Origin: CAYMUR01 sp964393615
Lineage (GTDB): Bacteria > Planctomycetota > Planctomycetia > Pirellulales > Pirellulaceae
Reading direction: 5' to 3'
DNA length: 64,000 bases
Assembly: GCA_964393615.1 (NCBI GenBank)
Contig: CAYMUR010000002.1
Location: 62,001 to 126,000, forward strand
Below are positions 53,802-62,583 of this stretch, one piece after another (positions within the stretch are counted from its first letter, which is position 1; each line of letters starts with the position of its first letter). The notes beneath the pieces were generated by a model that saw nothing but the letters and a program-made list of their open reading frames with translations, ran no database searches and was not told the origin of the DNA. The position numbers were made by a program, and so were the translations under genes.

Positions 53802-54380
53802 TTTGTGACTCCTTTATGTGAGAGAATGTGTGAATCTGCAAGCGGTGGCGAATCAATTGAATACTGAAAACCTGTCTACTAGTGAACTAATGAATACATT
53901 ATCGGGTCCTCTTGGATTCTGCAACTGCCTTTCACTCGTATTTTTCGCAAAGCCTGGGACACGTTTGGTCAGTTTGAAACACATTTCTCAAAAACATTCC
54001 ATAAAATGGGTCAAATGAACAGTGTAGAGAGAGATAGAGGGCAATTCTGGAGCAAAAAGAATGAAAAGTCCCCAGTGTTTCGAAGTCACTGTTGTGAGTT
54101 TGTTTTCGTGGCCGTCCGCGTTTTGTTTTTGCAGGACCAGTTTTTGTAAACCGTCTCCATCGTAATAGAAAACGAGGCAGGTCCTCTATTGTTTTTTTGA
54201 AGTGGTTTTTCTCACCAATGAGAGAACCAGATGTTAACGGTCGACAAGCGTGGGGTCCTGAAACGCTACGTTCTGTTGGTGGTATTCAATCGTTTTAACG
54301 ACACTCTACGTTTCCATGCGGCACCCGTTCCTAGCGGTGCCTTCGATTCTGTGGCGAAACGTAACAGTTTAATCGCTGTT
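53802..54380. other. Intergenic between recA and thpR
   Basis: About 580 bp. A plus-strand frame at 54231-54506 overlaps thpR and does not look native. I found no recognisable SOS box of the E. coli or Bacillus type, so recA control cannot be read here. Confidence 0.45.
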
Positions 54381-54950
54381 CTAAGCCAGATTGGTACGGG
54401 CCAGTGCCGTGTAGCGGGGACCGTTTTTTTTGAGTTGGCTGGAAAATACGACCACTTCATCGACCACCAGTTTCCCGAGTTCAAAATCGTGGTGTTGGGT
54501 GATTAATTTACCCAGCTGCTGGGTGGCCGGTCCGCCGCCACGGACACGGCCCAACGTGAGGTGGAGATGGAAACGCCGAACTTCTTCAGGGTAACCAAGT
54601 GATTTGAGTGATTTTTCGACGCCTGTTTGCAATTGGGTGGCTGGTTCGCTTCCCAATCCCGCACCAGCCCAAATGGTGCGCGGCCGTAGTGTTTCGGGAA
54701 AGGCACCGACACCGACGCAGTCTAATTCAAAAGAAGGGATGGTTTCTACAACGCTATTGACCGCGCGACAAACGTTGTGCACGTCCGTTTCATCAACATT
54801 GCCGATAAACTTGAGTGTCCAGTGTAGATTCTCTGCAGCTACCCACTTTACATGGGCGTCGGCCTGTTTCAATCGTTGGATCAAACGGCCTGCGCGATCC
54901 CGTTGATCTGTCGAAGCTTCAATGGCGACAAATGTACGAATGAATGTCAT
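54381..54950 (-). CDS. thpR: RNA 2',3'-cyclic phosphodiesterase (LigT-like)
   Basis: 189 residues of the 2H phosphoesterase superfamily. Both HxT motifs are present: H43-W-T45 in NLHWTLKFIG and H130-L-T132 in FHLHLTLGRVRGG. The N-terminus IRTFVAIEAS is characteristic of the family. It hydrolyses 2',3'-cyclic phosphates at RNA ends and can join tRNA halves in vitro. Such a gene beside recA is seen in many bacteria, often with cinA (absent here). Cytoplasmic; length is normal. Confidence 0.9.
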   Translation of the reverse strand: MTFIRTFVAIEASTDQRDRAGRLIQRLKQADAHVKWVAAENLHWTLKFIGNVDETDVHNVCRAVNSVVETIPSFELDCVGVGAFPETLRPRTIWAGAGLGSEPATQLQTGVEKSLKSLGYPEEVRRFHLHLTLGRVRGGGPATQQLGKLITQHHDFELGKLVVDEVVVFSSQLKKNGPRYTALARTNLA

Positions 54951-55166
54951 GCCTATTCTCCAATCGGGGACGGAATGTGCTTGATAGGTTAATCATGCTA
55001 CCTTCCATTTCCGTGTTTTGTTCCAGTTGCCTCGGGGACGCACTATTGTCGTTAGCGACTGCTTTGCCGTCAACCAATCGCTGGACTCTGTGCCAGGAGA
55101 TTGTTAAACTGAGCCACTCGATAATAAATTTCGCATTCCTTTTTCTCCACTGCTATCAGGAACTTA

Positions 55167-56264
55167 ATGGTGATTAAACCAGATCGACTTTTAGAAACCT
55201 TTTTGACAATCCTGCGTATTGACAGTTATTATCCCCAGGAAGATCCTGTCATTGATGCGTTGTCTCCTGAACTCGAACGATTGGGAGTCCAATTGAGTGT
55301 CGACGAGCACCGCAATCTGTTGGGATACTGGCCAGGGAAAGGTGACAAACAGGATCGGGATCCGATCATGTTGTGTGCTCACATGGACACGGTACAACCA
55401 ACTCCGCAGATGGAGCCGATTGTACGTGATGGTTCTGTACATTCGGATGGTTCCAGTGTATTGGGCGCCGATGACAAAGCGGCGGTGGCGGCGATTGTCG
55501 AAAGCTTGGCAGCGATCGAAGATACAGGTATGTCGCACGGACCGGCAGAAGTGTTGTTTACCGTAGGTGAAGACGTCGGACATATTGGATCGAAAGCTTT
55601 TGACATAGCTCCCGTCCGTTCCAAGATGGCTTTCGTACCCGACGCGGATGGACCAGTAGGGGGTGTGATGTTGGCTGCTCCCTGGTCACAATCGAAACGT
55701 GTCGTATTTCACGGACGAGCAGCCCACGCTGGCATGGAACCTGAGAACGGTCGCAGTGCGGTTAGCATGGTGGCCCAGGCGATTGAGTCGATGCGTCTGG
55801 GACGCGTTGATGAAGAAACAACTGCTAATGTGGGCCTAATCACCGGGGGTGAAGCGGTGAATATCATACCGCCCGAGGCGGAGTTACAATTTAATATCCG
55901 CAGTTTGGATCAAACAAAATACGAGGCCGTAAGTGCAGAAATGATGGAATGTTGTCGGCAAGCCGCAGCCCATTATGATGGGGAGATTGAGGTGGAGCCC
56001 ATTAACTTGATTGCCGGATTTCGGTTCGAACCGGATGCTCTTATCGTGCAGCGCGCAGAAGCGGCTATCAAAGCGGCCGGAATCCAGCCATGGAAATCGG
56101 TCACCTGTGGCGGCAGTGACGCCAATGAACTCAACGACAAAGGATTACCCACAATTGTTATTTCTGTGGGATACGAAAATATCCACTCCAACAAAGAATC
56201 GATGCCTATTGACGAACTCAATCGTCTGGCAGAAGTTTGCGCTGCATTGGTTCTGGAGGATTAG
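55167..56264 (+). CDS. M20 family metallopeptidase (PepT-like)
   Basis: 365 residues. Metal ligands of the M20 fold are visible: H72 and D74 in LCAHMDTVQP, D102 in GADDKAAVAA, and the E135-D136 pair in VGEDVGHIGS where family members usually have EE. The dimerisation domain spans ~180-290 (AAHAGMEPENGRSAVSM) and the final ligand region is SVGYENIHSNKESM. The length fits tripeptidase-like or carboxypeptidase-like members; it would hydrolyse peptides or amino-acid conjugates in the cytoplasm. AGGAACTTA before the ATG supports the start. It ends 120 bp before the convergent SMP-30 gene, with a hairpin between. Confidence 0.88.
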   Translation: MVIKPDRLLETFLTILRIDSYYPQEDPVIDALSPELERLGVQLSVDEHRNLLGYWPGKGDKQDRDPIMLCAHMDTVQPTPQMEPIVRDGSVHSDGSSVLGADDKAAVAAIVESLAAIEDTGMSHGPAEVLFTVGEDVGHIGSKAFDIAPVRSKMAFVPDADGPVGGVMLAAPWSQSKRVVFHGRAAHAGMEPENGRSAVSMVAQAIESMRLGRVDEETTANVGLITGGEAVNIIPPEAELQFNIRSLDQTKYEAVSAEMMECCRQAAAHYDGEIEVEPINLIAGFRFEPDALIVQRAEAAIKAAGIQPWKSVTCGGSDANELNDKGLPTIVISVGYENIHSNKESMPIDELNRLAEVCAALVLED

Positions 56265-56363
56265 CAGTGAACGACCAGAAGCTGGGCCTCTCGGAAAAGA
56301 AAAGTTCTAGCTGGTAACTGGTTTCTATACAAACCGCAATGATTCGTTGGCAAGCTGGACAAC

Positions 56364-56385
56364 ACCAGCCCCGCCCCGGGCTGGT
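56364..56385. terminator. Hairpin between convergent genes, likely terminator
   Basis: accagccc (56364-56371) pairs with gggctggt (56378-56385) around cgcccc. The T-rich run after it on the plus strand is weak (tattgattctgtt), so a bidirectional terminator is probable rather than certain. It touches the stop codon of the minus-strand SMP-30 gene. Confidence 0.5.
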
Positions 56386-57299
56386 TATTGATTCTGTTGT
56401 CGTTGCCAGGCTAAACCGGGTTCATCGACCCGGAAACTGACGAGTCGTTGGTGTTCCACCTCGGTCACATAAGCCGTCCGTCCGTCAGGACCACCGAAAC
56501 AAATATTGGTTGGCATGGCTCCCAGTACGTCGATTTCATGCAAGATTTTACCACTTGGCGTCAGCTTGACCACGGTCCCTTTGCCATGGCGTGTGATGTA
56601 GAGATTCCCATGGACATCACAGCGCATTCCGTCGAATCCGTAATCTACGAACTGTTTAATGAGGCGTTTTTCTTGCAGGCCGTCGGTGGTGATTGCAAAA
56701 GCCCAAATGTTTCGCTGCACACTTTCGTTGACGTACAGCGTCTTTCCGTCGGGACTCACCTCAATTCCATTGGTGGTGCCCATTTTGTCAGACAGTAGCG
56801 TCACGTTGCCAGTCGGATCAATTCGCCAAAGTTGTCCCGTTTGTTGACCCCAGTTCGGGTCACTGGCGTAAAGTGTGTCATCGGGTGAGATCGCCAGATC
56901 ATTGGGCTGATTCATTTGGTCATGATGGGCTAAGATGTCGATCTTACGTGTACTGGGGTCAATTCGCAGTACATTGTGATTCACATAGTCAGCGACAAAC
57001 ATCATGCCTTGTCGATCAAACCGAATGCCATTGCCAACGCTGCCGTTTGGAAGCGTCACAAATATTTCTCCCTTTCCCTCTGGCGTTACCCGGCCGATAG
57101 TCGATTGCTTGCCGAAGTTAACTGCATAGACATTTCCGGCTGAATCGCATGCCGGACCTTCAATACCTTTTGTAAATTCTTGAGGTATGGTCAAAGGTTT
57201 GGCGACGAACAACGGTTCGTCTGTCTTACCAACACGTGACTGTCCCACTAGAATTATTACTGTCAACAAAGTCCACTTAGCCGAATGCTGTTGAATCAT
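56385..57299 (-). CDS. SMP-30/gluconolactonase-like beta-propeller, exported
   Basis: 304 residues from the ATG at 57299, with GAGGATAAAT just before it. An N-terminal signal peptide (AKWTLLTVIILVGQSRVG) predicts export. A six-bladed SMP-30/YVTN-like propeller follows (FTKGIEGPACDSAGNVYAV, NGIRFDRQGMMFVADYVN, NQPNDLAISPDDTLYASDP, NLYITRHGKGTVVKL). The acidic residues in EGPACDS, the Asn/Asp pair in NDLAISPDD and NGIEVSPDG fit the metal site of lactonases. Probable periplasmic lactonase. It diverges from the M24 peptidase gene with 122 bp between them. Confidence 0.85.
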   Translation of the reverse strand: MIQQHSAKWTLLTVIILVGQSRVGKTDEPLFVAKPLTIPQEFTKGIEGPACDSAGNVYAVNFGKQSTIGRVTPEGKGEIFVTLPNGSVGNGIRFDRQGMMFVADYVNHNVLRIDPSTRKIDILAHHDQMNQPNDLAISPDDTLYASDPNWGQQTGQLWRIDPTGNVTLLSDKMGTTNGIEVSPDGKTLYVNESVQRNIWAFAITTDGLQEKRLIKQFVDYGFDGMRCDVHGNLYITRHGKGTVVKLTPSGKILHEIDVLGAMPTNICFGGPDGRTAYVTEVEHQRLVSFRVDEPGLAWQRQQNQ

Positions 57300-57320
57300 A
57301 TTTATCCTCAAGAAGTTAAA

Positions 57321-57373
57321 CCCATGGTGCCCCATTTTAAATGCAATTTTTACGTTATAACCTATGGTGCCCC
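57321..57373. promoter_or_regulatory. Paired 13-bp direct repeats in a divergent promoter region
   Basis: cccatggtgcccc (57321-57333) and cctatggtgcccc (57361-57373) are 12/13 identical and start 40 bp apart, about four helical turns, between the divergent SMP-30 and M24 genes. Such phased repeats are typical of binding sites for an activator or repressor dimer; the protein is unknown. Confidence 0.4.
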
Positions 57374-57421
57374 TTTGCCACAATAATTTAGAAATGTTTT
57401 TTTTGAGAAAGGTGGTTTTTC

Positions 57422-58531
57422 ATGACAGACCCATTCGCTATCGACCTCGACGGTTGCCGATCACGGCAACGTCGGCTCGTGGCCAAGTTAGAAAAATTGC
57501 AACTGGAAGCGGCAATTCTCACTCGCCCGGAATCAGTACAGTGGTTGACGGGTGCCTGGGTACCACCTTTTTTTACCGCTATTGCCTCCATCAACCGGGA
57601 TTGCCAGACGACTTTGATTGTTCCTACCGCCGTCGCATCCCAGCAGTTTGCAGCCGACACAACAGTGAATTACGAAGCACAGTATCTGGCGACTATTCGT
57701 GATGAACAGCAAGAAGCCAGTGCTCAAGTGTTCTTGGATTCGCTTGGCGAATTGCCGCGCCGGGTCGGCGCCGAGTTCGGTTATCTGGGAAAGCATCTGA
57801 CCGACAGTTGTCAGGCCGAGTGGACCGACATGGGAGACGTCGTGTTGCGTTTGCGACGTCGCAAGGACCCCGACGAACTGCGGATGTTGGTCCGGGCGAA
57901 TGAGGCTAATCGCCGGATGTATGAACATGCCCGTCAAATAATCTGTCCCGGTATCAATGAACTGGACGTCTATAGCCAGCTGTCAACTGTGGCTACCGAA
58001 GAATTGGGTGAAGTTTTAACGTATTTTGGTCAGGATTTTCAGTGTTGTTCTCCGGGAGGTGCGCCACGTGATCGTGAGGCACAGGAGGGTGAGCTTTATA
58101 TTCTTGACTTGGGAGTTGGTTTCCGTGGTTACAGGTCTGACAACTGTCGTACGTTCTGTGTTGGTAGGGAGCCCAGCGATCTACAACAGCAGGCGTGGAA
58201 TCAATTGGCAGAAGTTTTTCCGTTGGTGGAGTCCACGGTCCGGCCGGGTACCAGCTGTAAGGCACTGTATGAGCGCGTGAATGGGATGCTCGAGGCGTGT
58301 GCGCCGTGGGTGTTTGGCCATCATTTAGGGCATGGTGTTGGATTGGCAGGTCACGAAGGACCTCGCTTGAATTCTCATTGGGATGACACGTTTGAAGAAG
58401 GAAACTTTTTTACTGTCGAACCAGGATTGTACCACGAGCAATTGCGACATGGCCTACGGTTGGAGCAGAACTATCTTGTTACAAGTGACGGTGTACAATT
58501 GTTAACGGATTGGCCGTTAGAGCTTTCGTAA
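57422..58531 (+). CDS. M24 family Xaa-Pro aminopeptidase-like protein
   Basis: 369 residues. The C-terminal pita-bread domain carries all five metal ligands: D229 (YILDLGVGFRGY), D240 (RSDNCRTF), H304 (GHHLGHGVGLAG), E333 (FTVEPGLY) and E348 (RLEQNYLV). The N-terminal ~150 residues form the creatinase/prolidase N-domain (SVQWLTGAW, EFGYLGKHL). Expected activity is removal of an N-terminal residue before proline, or cleavage of a similar amide such as creatine; metal is probably Mn or Co. Cytoplasmic. An AAAGGTGG site precedes the ATG at 57422. It diverges from the SMP-30 gene. Confidence 0.92.
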   Translation: MTDPFAIDLDGCRSRQRRLVAKLEKLQLEAAILTRPESVQWLTGAWVPPFFTAIASINRDCQTTLIVPTAVASQQFAADTTVNYEAQYLATIRDEQQEASAQVFLDSLGELPRRVGAEFGYLGKHLTDSCQAEWTDMGDVVLRLRRRKDPDELRMLVRANEANRRMYEHARQIICPGINELDVYSQLSTVATEELGEVLTYFGQDFQCCSPGGAPRDREAQEGELYILDLGVGFRGYRSDNCRTFCVGREPSDLQQQAWNQLAEVFPLVESTVRPGTSCKALYERVNGMLEACAPWVFGHHLGHGVGLAGHEGPRLNSHWDDTFEEGNFFTVEPGLYHEQLRHGLRLEQNYLVTSDGVQLLTDWPLELS

Positions 58532-58584
58532 AACGCAGTGCGTGTGATACGGTCATTGCGAATGCCCGGAGTGCAAGTTGTTGC

Positions 58585-58614
58585 CAGTAGTGTAGAATTC
58601 AGTAGTGTAGAATG
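58585..58614. repeat. Tandem doublet, 15-bp unit
   Basis: cagtagtgtagaatt (58585-58599) then cagtagtgtagaatg (58600-58614), 14 of 15 bases identical. Confidence 0.9.
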
Positions 58615-58706
58615 TGGGGTAGATACACAACACCCAGGGGCGGTTTATAATTGGATCGCCGAGATCAATCGTTTGTTTGTCAATCCTAAGCCAGGAGTCT
58701 GAAACG

Positions 58707-60077
58707 ATGCCAGTTAAAAACAACCCTCTCCGTCGACGTGATCTTGATCGTAACCGACGTTCTTTTCTCAAGACAGCGGTTGCGGCCAGCGGATTGTCCC
58801 TGGGCGCACCAGCTTTTCTGCGCGGCAAGAATCTGAATGACAAACTGAATATTGCCATCATCGGTTCAGGCGGTCGTGGTGGGTCAAACATGGCGAACGT
58901 TGCCACGGAAAATATTGTGGCGTTGTGCGATGTGAATGAAAACCATTTGCACGCCGCTGCGCAGAAGCATTCAGCAGCACGTCGTTTCACAGATTTTCGG
59001 CGGTTATATGATCATGCGAATGAATTTGATGCCGTTGTCGTAAGTACCTGTGAGCATACCCATGCTTTTGCTACCCTCCCCGCTTTACAATTAAAAAAAC
59101 ATGTCTACTGTGAAAAACCGTTGACCCACAATGTCTGGGAAGCACGCGTGATTCGTGAAGCGGCTGGCAAAGCGAATGTCGCCACGCAGATGGGTACGCA
59201 GATTCATGCGGGCGAAAATTACCGACGAGTTGTCGAATTGATTCAATCGGATGCAATCGGTCCGGTCCATGAAGTTCATGTTTGGGTCGGACGAGCCTGG
59301 GGCTGGCAAGCCACGAAGGAAGAAGCAAGTAAACATAAAGACATTGTATTTGTACAGGATCGGCCAGTGCGGCCGGATCCAATTCCGGCTGGACTGAACT
59401 GGGATTTATGGCTTGGGCCGGCTCCGGCGCGACCGTTTCACAGCGTGTACTTTCCCGGTCCGAAGTGGTACCGCTGGTGGGATTTTGGTAACGGGACCAT
59501 GTCTGACCTGGGAAGCCATTGGATTGACTTACCATTCTGGGCATTAAAGCTTGACCATCCGTTGACGATCGAAGCCTCGGGCCCGCCCATCAACGAGGAA
59601 ATTGCTCCGGCGTCGATGCAAGTCAAGTACCAATATGGTGCACGCGGTCCGTTGGCTCCTGTTGACCTCACCTGGTACCAAGGTGTGAACAAGCCTGCCA
59701 TCTGGCAAGAAGCGGGGATTCCTCAGTGGGGTAGTGGCGCCCTTTTTATCGGTGAACGGGGAATGCTTTTAGCGGACTACGGAAAACATGTTCTGTTACC
59801 GACCGATGAATTTCGTGATTTTCAACGTCCTGAGCCGTTTATTCCCAAATCGCTGGGACATCATGCTGAGTGGATTCATGCTTGCAAGACGGGCGATCCG
59901 ACAACATGTAATTTTGAGTACGCTGGTTGGCTTACCGAGGCCAATCATCTCGGCAATGTAGCTTATCGGGCTGGTCAAAAACTTAGCTGGGACCCCGTGG
60001 GGCTGCGCGTGACCAATGTGCCGGACGCCGAACGATACATTCGACGTGATTACCGGCCAGGTTGGCGGTTGGCATAA
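58707..60077 (+). CDS. Tat-exported Gfo/Idh/MocA family oxidoreductase
   Basis: 456 residues from the ATG at 58707 with AGGAG at 58693-58697. The N-terminus has a twin-arginine signal, NRRSFLKTAVAASGLSLG, so the folded protein is exported. The NAD(P)-binding turn is IAIIGSGGRGGSN, with CEKPLTHN (the EKP motif) and a C-terminal alpha/beta domain (WYRWWDFGNGTMSDLGSHWID). Family members oxidise or reduce sugars and their 3-keto derivatives. Secreted planctomycete versions often sit near DUF1080 proteins, and one is convergent here. The cofactor is probably retained through export. Confidence 0.92.
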   Translation: MPVKNNPLRRRDLDRNRRSFLKTAVAASGLSLGAPAFLRGKNLNDKLNIAIIGSGGRGGSNMANVATENIVALCDVNENHLHAAAQKHSAARRFTDFRRLYDHANEFDAVVVSTCEHTHAFATLPALQLKKHVYCEKPLTHNVWEARVIREAAGKANVATQMGTQIHAGENYRRVVELIQSDAIGPVHEVHVWVGRAWGWQATKEEASKHKDIVFVQDRPVRPDPIPAGLNWDLWLGPAPARPFHSVYFPGPKWYRWWDFGNGTMSDLGSHWIDLPFWALKLDHPLTIEASGPPINEEIAPASMQVKYQYGARGPLAPVDLTWYQGVNKPAIWQEAGIPQWGSGALFIGERGMLLADYGKHVLLPTDEFRDFQRPEPFIPKSLGHHAEWIHACKTGDPTTCNFEYAGWLTEANHLGNVAYRAGQKLSWDPVGLRVTNVPDAERYIRRDYRPGWRLA

Positions 60078-60169
60078 ATGGCGCAGCAACACATTGGTAT
60101 GGGACAGTCTGGAAAATACCATCAGCGGAATTTGCGCAGATAGGTGACGTCAAACCGCCATGTCCAACA

Positions 60170-60203
60170 ACTTGTCGTTGTGGTTTACTTGTCGTTGTGG
60201 TTT
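60170..60203. repeat. Perfect tandem doublet, 17-bp unit
   Basis: acttgtcgttgtggttt occurs at 60170-60186 and again at 60187-60203 without mismatch, between convergent genes. Confidence 0.95.
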
Positions 60204-60225
60204 ACGCAGTGACTCGCGCTGTATT

Positions 60226-60930
60226 TCATCGCCCATCCAGGTCTTGGATGAAGATATTGCGAAAATAGAGGGTGTTCCCGTGGTTTTGTAACTCAATGGA
60301 TCCTGTCGGATAGATTGGTTTGTCGCGTTCCCAATAGTTTTCCAGAACGACGTTATCCACCACGAGTTGGTTGTTGAGTTTCACAGTCACGCGTTCACCT
60401 ATCATCTTGATAAAAAACGTGTTCCATTTGCCGATTGGATTGTCTGCTCTGACGATTGGTTGGCTAGGATGCTTTTGGTTGTTGTAGAGACCTCCAGAGC
60501 CAATCTCGCGTAGTGCAGGGTCCCAAATTTGGACCTGCGGACTACCTCGCAGATAGATTCCACTGTCGCCGCTCTTTTTGATTTTCCAGTCGACATATAA
60601 TGCAAAATCGCCGTAATCCTTGGCCGTACAGAGGCTTTTCCCTTTACCGTCAAAGACCAAGATCCCGTTTTTGACACTCCAATGGGTTCGCATTGACAGG
60701 TCCGCTGTCGCTTGTGCATCCGCTAATTCTGCTTGACTCATGGCGGCTCGTTTTTTCGGGTCACCGACGAGTCCTTTCCAACCCGTTAAGTCACTACCGT
60801 TGAATAGTGCCACGAATCCTTCTGGAGGTTGATTCAATTCTTCAGCTTGTAGTGGACCGTATCCGTTGTGAATAATCAGTTCCAGTAGCATGATGCAGGA
60901 TAAAAATCGCAATGGAAAAAAAGATGTCAT
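60226..60930 (-). CDS. DUF1080 (3-keto-disaccharide hydrolase-like) secreted protein
   Basis: 234 residues. An N-terminal signal peptide (FLSCIMLLELIIHNGYGPLQA) is followed by the DUF1080 opening GFVALFNGSDLTGWKG, then a lectin-like sandwich (DFALYVDWKIKKSGDSGIYLRG, NTFFIKMIGERVTVKLNNQLVVD, IELQNHGNTLYFRNIFIQ). Family members cleave or bind glycosidic substrates in the periplasm, acting with Gfo/Idh enzymes on 3-keto sugars. It converges with the Gfo/Idh gene 149 bp away, consistent with shared use of keto sugars, although the genes are not one operon. Confidence 0.9.
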   Translation of the reverse strand: MTSFFPLRFLSCIMLLELIIHNGYGPLQAEELNQPPEGFVALFNGSDLTGWKGLVGDPKKRAAMSQAELADAQATADLSMRTHWSVKNGILVFDGKGKSLCTAKDYGDFALYVDWKIKKSGDSGIYLRGSPQVQIWDPALREIGSGGLYNNQKHPSQPIVRADNPIGKWNTFFIKMIGERVTVKLNNQLVVDNVVLENYWERDKPIYPTGSIELQNHGNTLYFRNIFIQDLDGR

Positions 60931-61275
60931 TGTTGATTGGCCTTTCCGTTTGCAGAGTCAAGGGAAATAAAGTGTGCTAGTCTTTGCTATTTGTCTATAA
61001 GGCTGTTTACCGTTTGACAGATTTCAGCTGTTGTCTAATATGAACCAAGCAGGAGATAAGGGCAAGCTGTGGATACGTGGGAATCACTTTTTCAGTTCAG
61101 AATGGTCCGGTGCCTTGTGAACCGGTGCCTTGTGAAATCGTCAGGCAGGACCTAGATCGCCACCGGGGCCAGAGGAAACCGCAGGTGCCTATGTGGAGTG
61201 CTGTACACCAGTGCGATTTTGCGATTCGATCGTGCGTTACGAAATGGCGATCTGTGGTTCGTTGTCACGGTCAAA
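60931..61275. other. Intergenic between DUF1080 and methyltransferase genes
   Basis: About 345 bp without a convincing gene; it holds the doublet at 61107-61136. Confidence 0.5.
61107..61136. repeat. Perfect tandem doublet, 15-bp unit
   Basis: ccggtgccttgtgaa occurs at 61107-61121 and again at 61122-61136 without mismatch. Confidence 0.95.
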
Positions 61276-62193
61276 TTAAGTTGGCTTACGAAAAAACTCA
61301 CGCGCGTAACCAGGTATCGGAATGGTGCACCCCAGTTGTGAAAAACCAAGTTTGTTGATGACGTTCAAAAAAGGGCGAATCTGCAAGTACCCGAACAGTT
61401 TGTCTCCCGTGAGGTACTGCATGTCATATTGCGAACGATGGTGCTCAAATCCCAGTTTCACATGATATGTTTGAAATGCCCGTTTAGGATAAAGACCGAT
61501 GATAGGTGGCCGATAGATCCAATAACGGGACCGCAACAGCATTTCGGGAAAACTGCCAGGCCAGACGTGGTTGACAACATAAAAACCCCCCGGTTCCAAA
61601 ATCGAGAGCGCTTTGCGGGCGACATCTAAGGGTCTCAGGAAATTGTTAATTGCTCCGTACAATACGACCATATCGAAGCGTTGTGCTCCAAAATCGTATT
61701 GGAGAAAATCGGCGTGGATCAATTCGAGTCCGTAACGTTTTCTGGCACCGTCCAACATGGCGTCCGAAAAATCAATACCTTGCGCTTCGTGTCCCCGATC
61801 CTGTGCCAACTTGACGAGTGCGCCATATCCACAGGCTACCTTGAGGATACGCAACTTTCGTTGTGCTGAGTACAGTCGTTCCAATTCATTCAGTCGTTTT
61901 TCCGCATTCTTGTTACGCGTATATTCTTCGCCATCGTAATCCCGGTAGCCAGTCAATTCATCTGCGGTGGCTGTGCAATTGAAGAAATTTTGAGAGTTGT
62001 AGAATTGCTGCATCGATTCCTGGTCCGGCATGGGATTTTGGTAAATCGTTTCACAGCTGTTACATTTGACGAAATGCAAGTCCCCTTGTTTGTACTTGGT
62101 GATTACGTACCAATGACGGGCCGCCGAGGATTCGCACAACATGCACTTGGTGGGTAAAAAGTTAAAACGTTTTATTTCATTTGAAGTTGCCAC
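61276..62193 (-). CDS. SAM-dependent methyltransferase with N-terminal zinc ribbon
   Basis: 305 residues from a GTG. The N-terminus has four cysteines in zinc-ribbon spacing (C17, C20, C44, C47). The class I methyltransferase core follows: motif I LRILKVACGYGALVKLAQ, then LIHADFLQYDFG and VVLYGAINNFLRPLDVARK. This combination is found in enzymes acting on sugar nucleotides, lipids or small metabolites in surface-polysaccharide loci. No signal peptide. The divergent sulfotransferase and glycosyltransferase genes follow 390 bp away, so a glycan-modification role is likely; the substrate is unknown. Confidence 0.85.
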   Translation of the reverse strand: MATSNEIKRFNFLPTKCMLCESSAARHWYVITKYKQGDLHFVKCNSCETIYQNPMPDQESMQQFYNSQNFFNCTATADELTGYRDYDGEEYTRNKNAEKRLNELERLYSAQRKLRILKVACGYGALVKLAQDRGHEAQGIDFSDAMLDGARKRYGLELIHADFLQYDFGAQRFDMVVLYGAINNFLRPLDVARKALSILEPGGFYVVNHVWPGSFPEMLLRSRYWIYRPPIIGLYPKRAFQTYHVKLGFEHHRSQYDMQYLTGDKLFGYLQIRPFLNVINKLGFSQLGCTIPIPGYAREFFRKPT

Positions 62194-62583
62194 GCTGTTG
62201 CCTTATGTACTCTCATCCAACCAGTCATGAAACGAATAGTGGAATGTAAGTCGGGTGTTTTGTCGGTGAATATTTCCCAAGTGGCTTGGAAAGATGCGCC
62301 TGACTGGCACCTCGGTCCAAGCATGCGGTTGTTATTTCCGGCCTATGACAGTGCCAAGTGTTTCCTGTTAATCGTACATGCTGATTGTGGTCTAGCTGTC
62401 CAATTACACGCATTGTGTAAGAATTGACAGTGAACTACTCAAACAAGAGGTGGAAAAATCGTTACATTCGTCAGGGTAAGACAGAGCTGTTTTTAGCAAC
62501 GCCTTGTCCCAATAAATTTAGTATACTAAAGATGTTGCGCTATTTTTCCATCCTTTGGTCGCGTACTTCTAAACACTGAAATC
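62194..62583. other. Intergenic between divergent methyltransferase and sulfotransferase genes
   Basis: 390 bp; probably holds both promoters. A 66-codon plus-strand frame at 62227-62427 lacks a ribosome site and I could not support it. Confidence 0.4.

Noticed and set aside
54231..54506. 91-codon plus-strand frame
   Set aside because: It overlaps thpR on the other strand, which has strong motifs.
62227..62427. 66-codon plus-strand frame
   Set aside because: No ribosome site and no family features; the region is better explained as a divergent promoter gap.
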